A stretch of 42,502 nt of DNA from CAZJHX01 sp964545715. Its GTDB lineage: Bacteria; Myxococcota_A; UBA9042; GCA-2863065. The position numbers and the translations under genes are program-made. The stretch covers positions 1-42,502 of the forward strand of contig CAZJHX010000092.1 of assembly GCA_964545715.1 (NCBI GenBank). Direction: 5' to 3'. Below, piece by piece: positions 1 through 9,160 of the stretch. The notes under the pieces were generated by a model. The model was given only the letters and a program-made list of their open reading frames with translations. It had not been told where the DNA came from and did no database searches. The first letter of the stretch is position 1; each line of letters opens with the position of its first letter.

Positions 1-180
1 GTCCGCCTGGGCTTGTTTCTGGGGCGGGTGGCCTTTGTGCTGCGGGTTTTGGGGGTGTGGGTGTTGGTTGGGGCGGGCACCCTCGCACAGCGCGACCGGC
101 GTGTCGGCGAGCCGCAGCACGACCTCGGTTTGGGCCGGCGGCGAGGTCGAGATGATGGCTGTCAGAACTAAGAAGATCAC
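1..180 (-). CDS. Start of a secreted protein, 3' part outside window
   Basis: Reading the minus strand from a GTG at 180 gives 60 open codons to the window edge. The first ~17 residues (V-I-F-L-V-L-T-A-I-I-S-T-S-P-P-A-Q) look like a signal peptide ending in an A-Q cleavage site. The next part is a short beta-like stretch (TEVVLRLADTPVALCEGA) and then a Pro/His/Gln-rich low-complexity tail. A TAnnnT box (TACCTT, 190-195) lies nine bases before the GTG. It is divergent from the kinase gene at 232, with 51 bases between the two starts. No family is recognised, and the call rests only on the open frame, the signal peptide and the promoter geometry. Confidence 0.4.
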   Translation of the reverse strand, partial: MIFLVLTAIISTSPPAQTEVVLRLADTPVALCEGARPNQHPHPQNPQHKGHPPQKQAQAD

Positions 181-189
181 GCGCGTGCA

Positions 190-195
190 AAGGTA
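190..195 (-). promoter_or_regulatory. -10 box TACCTT of the divergent secreted protein
   Basis: TACCTT on the minus strand ends nine bases before the GTG at 180. This spacing would give a leaderless or nearly leaderless transcript. No convincing -35 was seen. Confidence 0.3.
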
Positions 196-215
196 CCATT
201 CGCCGCAGCCGCTGA

Positions 216-221
216 TATACT
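216..221 (+). promoter_or_regulatory. Extended -10 box TGaTATACT of the first kinase operon
   Basis: TATACT is preceded by TG one base upstream, the extended -10 form. It ends ten bases before the GTG start at 232. There is no Shine-Dalgarno between them, so the transcript should begin at or within a few bases of the start codon. Confidence 0.5.
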
Positions 222-231
222 CCCAGCCCTG

Positions 232-1931
<1,700 letters not shown>

Positions 1932-1935
<4 letters not shown>

Positions 1936-2984
1936 GCGCGCTGAGAGTCATTGTGCCGGCGCTGCTGCTGCTGGTCACCGTCACAGCGTGGGCCAAGCCG
2001 CCCAGCCCGGAGAAGGCCGCGGCCCTGGAGGAGTACGCCAAGGGGGAGGAGCTCTTCGGCGCCGGCAAGTTCGACGCGGCAGCCACGCGCTTCAAGGCCG
2101 CGTTTGACCACTATCCGGACCCGGCCTACTTGTTCAATATCGCGACATGTTACGAGCGCGCGGTCCGCTGGCCGCTGGCGATTCGCTACTACGACATGTT
2201 TTTGGAGAAGGCGCCCGACTCCCCTGCCGCGGATCGGGTCAGAGGTCTTCGCGACGCCGCAGTCAAAGCGCGTGAAGCGCGGCGGGTGACTATCAAGCTG
2301 GTCACGGATCCGCCGGGCGCGACAGCCTCGGTGTCCGCCCCGTCCGGCGATACACAGTGTGAGACTCCGTGCACGGTGAAGACGGATCCGGGCGCGATCA
2401 GCATCATGCTCACGCTGGGCAGCGTCGTGCGTAAGCTGCAGAAGACCCTGGCGCCCAGCGCGACCTGGGACACCAAGGTCTCCATGGCGGCCGCGGACAG
2501 CGACCCGACAGGGACCCTGGTCATCGACGTGGACGTCATCGGGGCCATGGCACAAGTGGGCGGCCGCATCGTGGCATCAGGCGCGAAGGTGCGGCTGCCG
2601 GTGGGCGTGCACAAGGTCATCGTCACGCACAAGGACTACAAGAGCTGGACCAGCAAAGTGGATGTCGGGCTGGGCAAGGTCACAACGGTGTCCGTGCAGC
2701 TGAATCCGGCCTCTGAGGGGCGCACACAAAAGGTCGCCGGCTGGATCACGATGGGCGCAGGCGGCGTGCTTCTGGTAGGTGGCGTCGTGTCGGGCGCGCT
2801 GGCGCTCACGGCGTTCGATAACGCCAAGGACCTGGAGAACGGGCCATTCACGGCCAAGAACGAACTCGAGTTCGAGAAACACAAAGACAAAGCGGACACG
2901 CGGGCGCTGGCGGCGGACGTCACGTTGGGCCTTGCCGCGGCCGCGCTCACGACGGGGTTGGTGTTATGGCTGACCGCCGATTGA
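1932..2984 (+). CDS. Exported TPR-like protein with C-terminal membrane hairpin
   Basis: The protein has 350 residues. A signal peptide (MSALRVIVPALLLLVTVTAWA) precedes a TPR-like region (about 25-115: Y-A-K-G-E-E-L-F, then Y-L-F-N-I-A-T-C-Y). Two PEGA-like beta segments follow (about 118-255; V-T-D-P-P-G-A and V-G-V-H-K-V-I-V-T-H-K-D-Y). The end has two hydrophobic segments (about 265-290 and 325-348). The start ATG overlaps the kinase stop by four bases, so translation is probably coupled. It is similar in domain order to the product at 26753-27715. Such proteins often sit beside kinases in Myxococcota; a role as periplasmic partner of the kinase is inference. Confidence 0.85.
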
Positions 2985-3586
2985 TGCGCACGCTGGTGGT
3001 TCTGCTGGCGGTCGTGCCCATCGGCAGCTGCTCGCTGATTGTGGACACAGAGTCCCTGGGGTCCTACGAGCCGCAGGCCAGCATCAGACCGCCTGTTGGT
3101 AACTGCGAGATGGACCTGAGGTTTGCGTTTTCGTTGGCCGGCGGCTTGTGCCTGGTCGACTGCAGCCCGGTCGATCTCGTGCTCTCTTCAGAAGACAGCG
3201 TCGGCGTCGAAGTCACCGAGTGGAGCTTTGAGAAGTCAAAGTGGCTGGCTGTTACTCCGGCCGAGCCCACCACGGCCGAGGTGCGGGTCAAGCTCAGCGT
3301 TGACGGGGCGCAGTGCGACAAGGAGTTTGGTGCGTCGGACACACAGGACGACGCGCGCGTCCGGGAGGCGGTTGAGAAGATCCTGGGCAAAGACGTGACG
3401 CCGAGCACGCCGCTCGAGTTCGGCAAGGGGGCGGTGAGCGTCGACACCCAGATCGACGTCACGCTCACGGTCGCGGACGATGTCAGCACCACGGTCCCGG
3501 TGGGGTTGAAGGTCAACCTGCGGTTCAATCCGGAAGACGCGCTGGGGGACCCTTGCCCGCAGGACGCCAACCTCGTTTGCGAGTAG
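2984..3586 (+). CDS. Small lipoprotein, third gene of the kinase operon
   Basis: A lipoprotein of about 200 residues. From the ATG at 2984 the N-terminus is MRTLVVLLAVVPIGSC, a type II signal peptide with lipobox I-G-S-C. This ATG overlaps the upstream stop by one base (TGATG), which is why I prefer it to the in-frame ATG at 2966 six codons earlier. The mature part carries several Cys and no recognised domain; predicted strands (V-D-T-Q-I-D-V-T-L-T-V and V-P-V-G-L-K-V-N-L-R-F) suggest a beta-sandwich. As the product of the last gene of the kinase/TPR operon it occupies the same place as the giant lipoprotein at 22845-26756 in the second operon, although the two share no obvious sequence. Confidence 0.8.
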   Translation: MRTLVVLLAVVPIGSCSLIVDTESLGSYEPQASIRPPVGNCEMDLRFAFSLAGGLCLVDCSPVDLVLSSEDSVGVEVTEWSFEKSKWLAVTPAEPTTAEVRVKLSVDGAQCDKEFGASDTQDDARVREAVEKILGKDVTPSTPLEFGKGAVSVDTQIDVTLTVADDVSTTVPVGLKVNLRFNPEDALGDPCPQDANLVCE

Positions 3587-3589
3587 AAT
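3584..3589 (+). promoter_or_regulatory. -10 box TAGAAT of the CysH-like gene
   Basis: TAGAAT overlaps the stop of the preceding gene and ends nine bases before the ATG at 3599. No Shine-Dalgarno lies between, which fits a leaderless or near-leaderless transcript. Confidence 0.4.
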
Positions 3590-3598
3590 AGCCACCCT

Positions 3599-4312
3599 AT
3601 GCCCACAGAATTTGACGTTACGATGCTGGACTTCGAGTCCAAGACCGCCGACGAGCTGATCAAGACCGCGTGCACCATGTGGGGCAGCGGCTTCAAGATC
3701 GCCTGTGCGTTTGCGCTGGAAGATCTCGTCATCATCCACAAGGTGCTGCAGCATGGCGTAAAGCCGACCGTGTTCTTTATCGACACCGGCCGCCACTTTG
3801 AGCATACGTATGCCGCCGCAGACGCCGCACGAGCGGCCTTCGGCATCCCCATCCAGTGGGTCTTTCCCGATTCACGAAAGCTGGGTGAGCTGCTGGATCG
3901 GGATGGGCCATCCGCCATCGTGCGCGACGCGGACACACGCCGCCGCTGCTGCGACGTGCGGCGAATCGAGCCGCTGAACCGGGCCCTCAAGGGGGCGACG
4001 GGCTGGATGATTGGGGCGCGCCGCTCACAGTGTTCGGTGCGGTCCAGGCTGGTGAAGATGACCGTCGACAAGGACCACGACTGGATCCCGCGCATGGCGC
4101 CGCTCGCGGACTGGTCGTGGCAGCAGGTCGTGGAATACGTCAACTCCAACCAGCTGCCGTGCAATCAGCTGTTCCGCCGCGGCTATGCGTCGGTGGGGTG
4201 CTCGCCCTGCACGCGGCCGATCAAGGCCGGGGAGACGGAGCGGTCGGGGCGGTGGCCGTCCGAGGATCCGACCGCGCGTGAGCACGGGGACCACATCAGC
4301 GGACGCTGGTAA
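3599..4312 (+). CDS. CysH-family (PAPS/APS reductase-like) protein without the catalytic Cys
   Basis: The protein (237 residues) has the adenine-nucleotide alpha-hydrolase fold of sulfonucleotide reductases. It has the substrate-loop region (AFALED, 38-43), F-I-D-T-G-R-H (60-66), and the [4Fe-4S] cysteines of the APS reductase type: CC at 117-118 (R-R-C-C-D-V-R-R-I-E-P-L) and C201-x-x-C204 (G-C-S-P-C-T). In the family these precede R-A-G-R-W-W-W-E-D-P and a C-terminal E-C-G-L-H whose Cys is the nucleophile. Here the tail reads RSGRWPSEDPTAREHGDH, so the Cys is His229. Reduction of APS/PAPS by the usual thiosulfonate mechanism is therefore unlikely. No other sulfate-assimilation gene is nearby. 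The cluster and nucleotide site look intact, so another reaction on an adenylylated substrate is possible. Confidence 0.85.
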   Translation: MPTEFDVTMLDFESKTADELIKTACTMWGSGFKIACAFALEDLVIIHKVLQHGVKPTVFFIDTGRHFEHTYAAADAARAAFGIPIQWVFPDSRKLGELLDRDGPSAIVRDADTRRRCCDVRRIEPLNRALKGATGWMIGARRSQCSVRSRLVKMTVDKDHDWIPRMAPLADWSWQQVVEYVNSNQLPCNQLFRRGYASVGCSPCTRPIKAGETERSGRWPSEDPTAREHGDHISGRW

Positions 4313-4375
4313 GCCTCTTTGGCACCCGAGTCACAGGGCGCGGATCGAGTCGAGTGGATCGGCTGGATCGCGGTC

Positions 4376-4840
4376 GTGAGCACCCCGGCGCGGCTGGTGG
4401 CCGATCGCTGCATCATCTGCGGCTCTTCGGACGGGGTCATCGAGGTCGAGAAGACCTATGAGGTGGCCAAGATCACGGCGCTGGCGCGACGGCCACAGCG
4501 CGTGACGTACTCCTTGTGCCGGCGCTGCCAGTCGCGATGGTCAACCAGTCACAAGATCCACCTGGCGATGGTCTCCCTTGGGCTCCTGCTGCTGCCGACC
4601 GGCTTCAGCCTGCTCGGCAACATGGTCAACGAGGACTTCGGCGTGCTCGTCGGCGCTGTGGTGGGCTTTCTGGTGTGGATGCTGGTGCTGGTGGTGTCGC
4701 GGCTGGTGCTGGTCTTTCCGCGGCAGGTCCGGGTCGTCAAGGTGGACCCGGGAGTGCTCTCGCTGCGCTTTCCGGATGCGACCCTGGCGCGCGAGCTGCT
4801 CGGGCAGGCCGACCCGGATTACTCCGAGAACCAGGCGTAG
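4376..4840 (+). CDS. Zinc-ribbon membrane protein of unknown function
   Basis: About 154 residues from the GTG at 4376 (STPARLVADRCIICGSSDG). An in-frame TTG at 4319 would add 19 residues of unconvincing sequence. The N-terminal half has two C-x-x-C pairs (C-I-I-C and C-R-R-C) about 40 residues apart, probably one zinc site. Two membrane segments follow (I-H-L-A-M-V-S-L-G-L-L-L-L and a longer one around V-G-F-L-V-W-M-L-V-L-V-V), then a short cytoplasmic domain. The 3' end overlaps the convergent lipoprotein gene by 22 bases. No function can be assigned; zinc-ribbon/two-helix proteins like this are common and uncharacterised in Myxococcota. Confidence 0.65.
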   Translation: MSTPARLVADRCIICGSSDGVIEVEKTYEVAKITALARRPQRVTYSLCRRCQSRWSTSHKIHLAMVSLGLLLLPTGFSLLGNMVNEDFGVLVGAVVGFLVWMLVLVVSRLVLVFPRQVRVVKVDPGVLSLRFPDATLARELLGQADPDYSENQA

Positions 4841-6015
4841 TCGAAGACGACAAGCGCCTTGGTGTCGGGGAAGTGCATCACGTACACCGAGCCGGACGCG
4901 TCGACGCTGGGCCACGGTGTGTCGGAGTAGGTGCCCAGGCCGACCTCGAAGTCGCCGCCGCCGCCAAGCGCCTTGGCCGGGGTCAGCACATCGCCGAGCT
5001 CCATGTCGTCCGCGATGCCCTGAATCAGGGCGGCGCTGCTGGCGCCCCGGTTGTCCCAGTCCGCGTCCTCAAACTCGATGGTGGAGCGCAGCGCGTCGAC
5101 GATGGTGACGATGGAGGGGTTCTCCACGTCGTAGTTATAGGCGTTGATCTGGACGGCGCAGAAGTCGTCGCAGGCGTCCCAGGCGGCCTCTTGAATCTGC
5201 TCCAGCTCCTCGTTGAGCGCCAGCGTGTGCAGGCCGATGTCGGGGCCGGTGTCGCTCAGCGCCTCGGTGATGCGCGTGGTGCACGTCGGCAGGTAACCCT
5301 CGCTGAACTTGTCGGCGCCGCCCGCGCACCATGCGGGCGGGGTGGTGAAGGCGTCCTCGAAGCACAGACCCTCGTACATATCGAGCACGTCGAGCTGGTC
5401 CAGGCAGATGCTCAGCGCGGCCTGACGGTCGACCTCCAGGTCGTCCTTGGTCTCCTGCACGCACTCCAAAATGTTGTCCTCGATCTCGTCGGGGCAGGTG
5501 TCCGTGGGCACGTCCTCGACGGCGGGCTCACAATTCTCGCCGGGGCAGGTGACCAGCAGGCGGTAGCGGCCGCGGCCCTGCGCGCTGGGGGTGCCGACCA
5601 CGATCAGGTACTGACCACCCTCGAAGAGCCGGAAGTCGTCGATCTTGCTGAGGCGGCCCCAGCCGTCGTTGTTGTCTTTGACGATGGAGCTGCCGCCGAA
5701 GCCCGAGGCCTTGGGGCCGTAGATGAACAGCGTTGTATCGAAGCCCGCGGAGCTGCCCTTGTGGGTGGTCTCCACGGTGACGCGCGCGCCGGGCTCAGCC
5801 TTGAGCGTGTAGCCGTGGAATTCGAAGTCCTCAGTGATCTCGGCCGTAATCGCGGTGTCATATTTGATCAGGCCCCGCATATCGACCCGGTCCGAGATGT
5901 CCGCTTTTCCGGCCAGATCCGGCTCAGCAAAGGCGTCCGTGGTGTCGACGACGGTGCTGTCGGCGCATCCCATGACGGCGATGATCCAGATGCTGATGAC
6001 GATGCTGCGCTTCAT
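4819..6015 (-). CDS. Surface lipoprotein with PPC-like beta-sandwich
   Basis: A lipoprotein of 398 residues with lipobox A-V-M-G-C at the end of a 17-residue signal. Residues about 60-165 have the look of a bacterial pre-peptidase C-terminal (PPC) domain: G-F-D-T-T-L-F-I-Y-G-P, a D-N-N-D-G acidic loop, and G-Q-Y-L-I-V-V-G. A conserved-looking C-P-G-E-N-C closes it. The remainder is helical, Cys-containing and unrecognised; its last 60 residues (V-Y-V-M-H-F-P-D) look beta-rich. A good Shine-Dalgarno (GAGGAGAGA) precedes the ATG at 6015. It is transcribed away from the gene at 6193, so the 177-base spacer should hold two promoters. Confidence 0.82.
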   Translation of the reverse strand: MKRSIVISIWIIAVMGCADSTVVDTTDAFAEPDLAGKADISDRVDMRGLIKYDTAITAEITEDFEFHGYTLKAEPGARVTVETTHKGSSAGFDTTLFIYGPKASGFGGSSIVKDNNDGWGRLSKIDDFRLFEGGQYLIVVGTPSAQGRGRYRLLVTCPGENCEPAVEDVPTDTCPDEIEDNILECVQETKDDLEVDRQAALSICLDQLDVLDMYEGLCFEDAFTTPPAWCAGGADKFSEGYLPTCTTRITEALSDTGPDIGLHTLALNEELEQIQEAAWDACDDFCAVQINAYNYDVENPSIVTIVDALRSTIEFEDADWDNRGASSAALIQGIADDMELGDVLTPAKALGGGGDFEVGLGTYSDTPWPSVDASGSVYVMHFPDTKALVVFDYAWFSE

Positions 6016-6192
6016 CGAGTCTCTCCTCGGCCCGTATTTAGTCGTGGTCGGGGCCCGCGAGACCCCAGTGGGAGCGCTCTACAGCAGCAACCGTGCCAGG
6101 GGGCGCAGTCGTGCGGTTTTGATGCCAGTGGAGCCGAAACTCCCCAGCGTCGCGTCGAGCTTCTCCTGTACTATGGCGTGCGGAGGACGCCC

Positions 6193-7248
6193 ATGAAACG
6201 CATCGGGGTGACCATAGCGCTGTTGGCGTTGACCGCCTGCGGTTCGGATGCCGACGAGGGCGGGCTCGTGGGCCTGGTTTCCGACGCCGCTGATCCTACT
6301 GATGACGTCCAGTCCCCAGCGACCGATGCGCCCGCCGATGACATCGATGCGGCCGCGCCGCCGGTCGACCACGGCCCGACCCCTCCCCCTGATTGCAGCG
6401 CCAACCCCCAGCAGTGCGACGACGGCCAGCCCTGCACGACCGACTCCTGCGGGGCGGACGGGCTGTGCAAGTACGTGCCCGTTGCCAACGGCACCGTGTG
6501 CGGCGGTCAGATGGCCTGCACCGATGGGCTGTGTGAGAGCGACGGCATGCTGCTGGTCTCGGAGGGGCGCTTCACAATGGGCTGCAGCCCGGCGTCTCAT
6601 CCCGGCTGCAAGCCCGACGAGCAGCCGGAGCACGGCGTCACGCTGGCGGACTACGCCGTGGATCGCACCGAGGTCACAGCCGGGCAATACGAGGCCTGTG
6701 TCGCCGCGGGCGGCTGCACGGTGCCGCTCAACAGCGTCGGGCAGTGCACCTACGGCTCGGGGGGCGATTTCCCGATCACCTGCGTCGACTGGTTTCAGGC
6801 GCGTGCCTACTGCAGCTGGGCCGACAAGCGCCTGTGCACCGAGGCCGAGTGGGAGAAGGCGGCGCGCGGCGTCGATGGCCGTCCGTATCCGTGGGGTGAC
6901 GAGCCGCCGACGTGCGAGCGGGTGATCTGGGAGCCCAACGAGTCGGGCTGCGGCACGGGGGCGGCGTGGCCCGTCGGCTCGAAACCGGCCGGGGCTGCGG
7001 CGTCCGGCGCGGTCGACATGGCCGGCAACGTCTGGGAGTGGGTCGGTGACTGGTACGACGCGGACTACTACAAGAACAGCCCGGACAGCGACCCCCAGGG
7101 CCCCCAAGAGGGCGTTCAGCGCTCGGTGCGCGGAGGCAGCTTCGGCACGTCGGGCGTCGCTTTCTTGCGGGTCGACGCGCGCGGTTATTTTGCGCCCGAG
7201 TCCGGTGATGACGACCTGGGCTTTCGCTGCTGCAAGTCCCTACCCTAG
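6193..7248 (+). CDS. Lipoprotein with sulfatase-modifying-factor (FGE-like) domain lacking catalytic Cys
   Basis: From the ATG at 6193 (GGAGG eight bases upstream) the product has 351 residues with lipobox L-T-A-C. An Asp/Pro-rich linker and one CTDC-type repeat (C-D-D-G-Q-P-C-T-T-D-S-C) lead into an FGE/SUMF1-fold domain from about 120. Family motifs present are F-T-M-G-C, V-D-R-T-E-V-T, C-V-D-W-F-Q-A, L-C-T-E-A-E-W-E-K-A-A-R-G, Y-P-W-G-D-E, D-M-A-G-N-V-W-E-W, R-G-G-S-F and L-G-F-R-C. True formylglycine-generating enzymes carry two Cys shortly after R-G-G-S-F; here that stretch is GTSGVAFL with none. It is thus more likely a binding or structural member of the fold than a sulfatase activator. 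No sulfatase gene is in the window. Confidence 0.88.
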   Translation: MKRIGVTIALLALTACGSDADEGGLVGLVSDAADPTDDVQSPATDAPADDIDAAAPPVDHGPTPPPDCSANPQQCDDGQPCTTDSCGADGLCKYVPVANGTVCGGQMACTDGLCESDGMLLVSEGRFTMGCSPASHPGCKPDEQPEHGVTLADYAVDRTEVTAGQYEACVAAGGCTVPLNSVGQCTYGSGGDFPITCVDWFQARAYCSWADKRLCTEAEWEKAARGVDGRPYPWGDEPPTCERVIWEPNESGCGTGAAWPVGSKPAGAAASGAVDMAGNVWEWVGDWYDADYYKNSPDSDPQGPQEGVQRSVRGGSFGTSGVAFLRVDARGYFAPESGDDDLGFRCCKSLP

Positions 7249-7719
7249 CCGCTTCGACAGCCGCACGAAGTCGTCGTTGACCGGCGCCACCGTATAGCCG
7301 AAGCCCTCAAACAACGTGATCAGCTTGGCGTTTGTCGGGGACGTGACAGTCGCCGCTTCCGACAGAGCGTGGTGCGCCATCCAGGCTTCGCCGTGCGCGA
7401 TCAGCCGGCTGGCCACCCGGGCTCTTCGGGCCTGTGCCGCAACAAAAACGGTGGAAAACAGCCCGAAGTCGGGTCCGGAGTCCGGGTGCTCGATGCGCAC
7501 GATCGTGTGGCCCACGATGTCGCCGCCCGCGCTCTGGGCCACAAAGACGCCGCCAGTGTATTGCTGTGGATCGAGATGCTGGCGGACGCGATTGCGAAGC
7601 CAGTCCAGCGTGTACATGGCGTCCCCGCGCGCCTCGCCCAGCACCTCCATCAACGTCTCGCGCATGCGGGTGGCGACCAGGTCCACCTCGGCATCCGAGG
7701 CCGGATCGATCGGCCGCAC
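7240..7719 (-). CDS. GNAT-family N-acetyltransferase
   Basis: About 159 residues from a GTG at 7719 (RPIDPASDAEVDLVATR). It shows GNAT topology: an N-terminal helix pair, a central strand (G-G-V-F-V-A-Q), I-V-G-H-T-I-V-R-I, then motif A (V-F-V-A-A-Q-A-R-R-A-R-V-A-S-R-L-I), which binds acetyl-CoA, and a C-terminal G-F-G-Y. The motif-A glycines are mostly replaced (R-R-A-R-V-A), which is a little atypical. The open frame continues upstream into the kinase gene but that part reads as a shadow. The kinase stop is at 7734, so the two are probably cotranscribed. Its 3' end overlaps the convergent gene ending at 7248 by nine bases. The substrate is unknown. Confidence 0.75.
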   Translation of the reverse strand: MRPIDPASDAEVDLVATRMRETLMEVLGEARGDAMYTLDWLRNRVRQHLDPQQYTGGVFVAQSAGGDIVGHTIVRIEHPDSGPDFGLFSTVFVAAQARRARVASRLIAHGEAWMAHHALSEAATVTSPTNAKLITLFEGFGYTVAPVNDDFVRLSKRLG

Positions 7720-7733
7720 GTGGTAGCTGCTGG

Positions 7734-9143
7734 TCAGCCCTCGGGCTCTCCGTGAATCTCGACTTTCACGCCGTCCACACCCGTCAGGGTCTCGTCCAAC
7801 AGCTGCAGGGCGGCGCGCACCCGGTCGCCGCGGTTTGGGTGGTACGCGATGGACACCGTGGCCATGTCGAAGCTGCCGAAGGTGCGCATCGTCGACGCCT
7901 GCGCCAGAAACTCCCCGGCCGCCTCGCAGGACGGGTGCCGGTCGTCGCGCCGCTTGGACGAGTTGATGCGAATGAACTCGCAAAGGTCCTCGGGCACGTC
8001 CGGTTGAATGTCCAGCGGGTCGGGCATCGGCGTGTGGATATGCTGACGGTACAGATACTCCAGGCTGGTCGCGTCAAACGGCAGCTTCAGCGTCACCAAC
8101 TGGTAGGCCAGCAGCGCCGTCGCATACAGGTCGGCGCGCCCGTCCAGCTTCAGCCCGCGGATCTGCTCGGGGGCCATGTAATAAGGCGTGCCTGCCAGCT
8201 TGCCGCCCTTTGTCGCCGACCGCTCGGTCTCCACAGCGATGCCGAAGTCCAGCAGCTTCACCTTGCCGCCGGCGGTGATGAAGATGTTGGACGGCTTGAT
8301 GTCCCGATGCAGCAGGTCCGTGCTGTGCGAGTAGGCCAGCGCCGCGCAGATCTCGCGGACGACGCGCCGGATCATGTTGTAGTCCAGGCGCGTCTTGCTC
8401 TTGATCACCTCGTCCAGGCCGTGCCCCGTCATGCGCTCCATCACGATGAAGTGCGTGCCGTAGCCCTGCACGGTGTCGTAGACCTTCACGATGTTTTCGT
8501 GGTCCAGCGACGCGATGCGGCGCGCCTCCGATTTGAAGTGCTCGGCAAAGCCGCGTCGCTTGGCCAGCCGGTGGCTCAGCATCTTCAGCGCGACCGGGCG
8601 CTTGAGGTTGGCCTGAACGCCCTCGAACACGGTGGCCATGGCGCCCTTGCCCAGCCGTCCGCGGACCTCGTAGTGGCCCACTTTGCGGATCGTGTTGGCC
8701 TCGAGCAGGCGGCGTCCGACGATGGTGGTTAGGATGTGCGATGCCTTGGGGTGGTGCTCCAGCAGCGCCTCGATCTGCTGCATGGACGCCCGCAGCGCCG
8801 TGACGTCGGTGTCCGCGTCGACCGTCGCCGTCCGCGGCTCATGGGTCACAAGCGCCATCTCCCCGATTACGGCCGGGGCCTTCAGGATGACCTCGAAGTG
8901 GGTCGAGTCCATGCCGCCCGTGGCGTGCACGCGCACCCGGCCGTCCGTGACGACGTACATGTAGTCCCCCGGCAGGTCCTGCGTCAGAATGCGCGTGCCG
9001 GCCGAGAACGTGACGGTGTCCATGGTCTCGCCGAGGGCTTCCAGCGCGTCGGTCGGAATGCCGGTAAACATCGGCAGCCCGTGCCAGGGCTCGGCAAACT
9101 TCGGTGCAGTAATCATGGTCGGGGCAGTGAGAGCGTCCTTCAT
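7734..9143 (-). CDS. Ser/Thr protein kinase with N-terminal cyclic-nucleotide-binding domain
   Basis: The product has 469 residues from the ATG at 9143 (GGGG about eight bases upstream); an in-frame start at 9197 would overlap the upstream gene. Residues about 22-145 form a cNMP-binding beta-barrel with phosphate cassette I-G-E-M-A-L (93-98) and P-R-T-A-T (103-107), keeping the Glu and Arg that contact the cyclic nucleotide. A Hanks kinase domain follows: LGKGAMATV loop from 164, Lys187, HRDIKPSN, DFG, GTPYYMAPE. No membrane segment is seen, so it should be cytosolic. The arrangement resembles eukaryotic PKG, with cNMP binding likely controlling the kinase. It lies 17 bases after the lytic transglycosylase gene and is probably cotranscribed with it. 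The last ~50 residues are unassigned. Confidence 0.92.
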   Translation of the reverse strand: MKDALTAPTMITAPKFAEPWHGLPMFTGIPTDALEALGETMDTVTFSAGTRILTQDLPGDYMYVVTDGRVRVHATGGMDSTHFEVILKAPAVIGEMALVTHEPRTATVDADTDVTALRASMQQIEALLEHHPKASHILTTIVGRRLLEANTIRKVGHYEVRGRLGKGAMATVFEGVQANLKRPVALKMLSHRLAKRRGFAEHFKSEARRIASLDHENIVKVYDTVQGYGTHFIVMERMTGHGLDEVIKSKTRLDYNMIRRVVREICAALAYSHSTDLLHRDIKPSNIFITAGGKVKLLDFGIAVETERSATKGGKLAGTPYYMAPEQIRGLKLDGRADLYATALLAYQLVTLKLPFDATSLEYLYRQHIHTPMPDPLDIQPDVPEDLCEFIRINSSKRRDDRHPSCEAAGEFLAQASTMRTFGSFDMATVSIAYHPNRGDRVRAALQLLDETLTGVDGVKVEIHGEPEG

Positions 9144-9160
9144 CAGCGCCCCATCATAGC

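Noticed and set aside
4516..6192. Long plus-strand open frame upstream of the FGE-like gene (part of a 910-codon frame)
   Set aside because: It is antisense to the PPC lipoprotein gene and has the Val/Gly/Ala-rich composition of a shadow frame. The real gene starts at 6193 with GGAGG and a lipoprotein signal.
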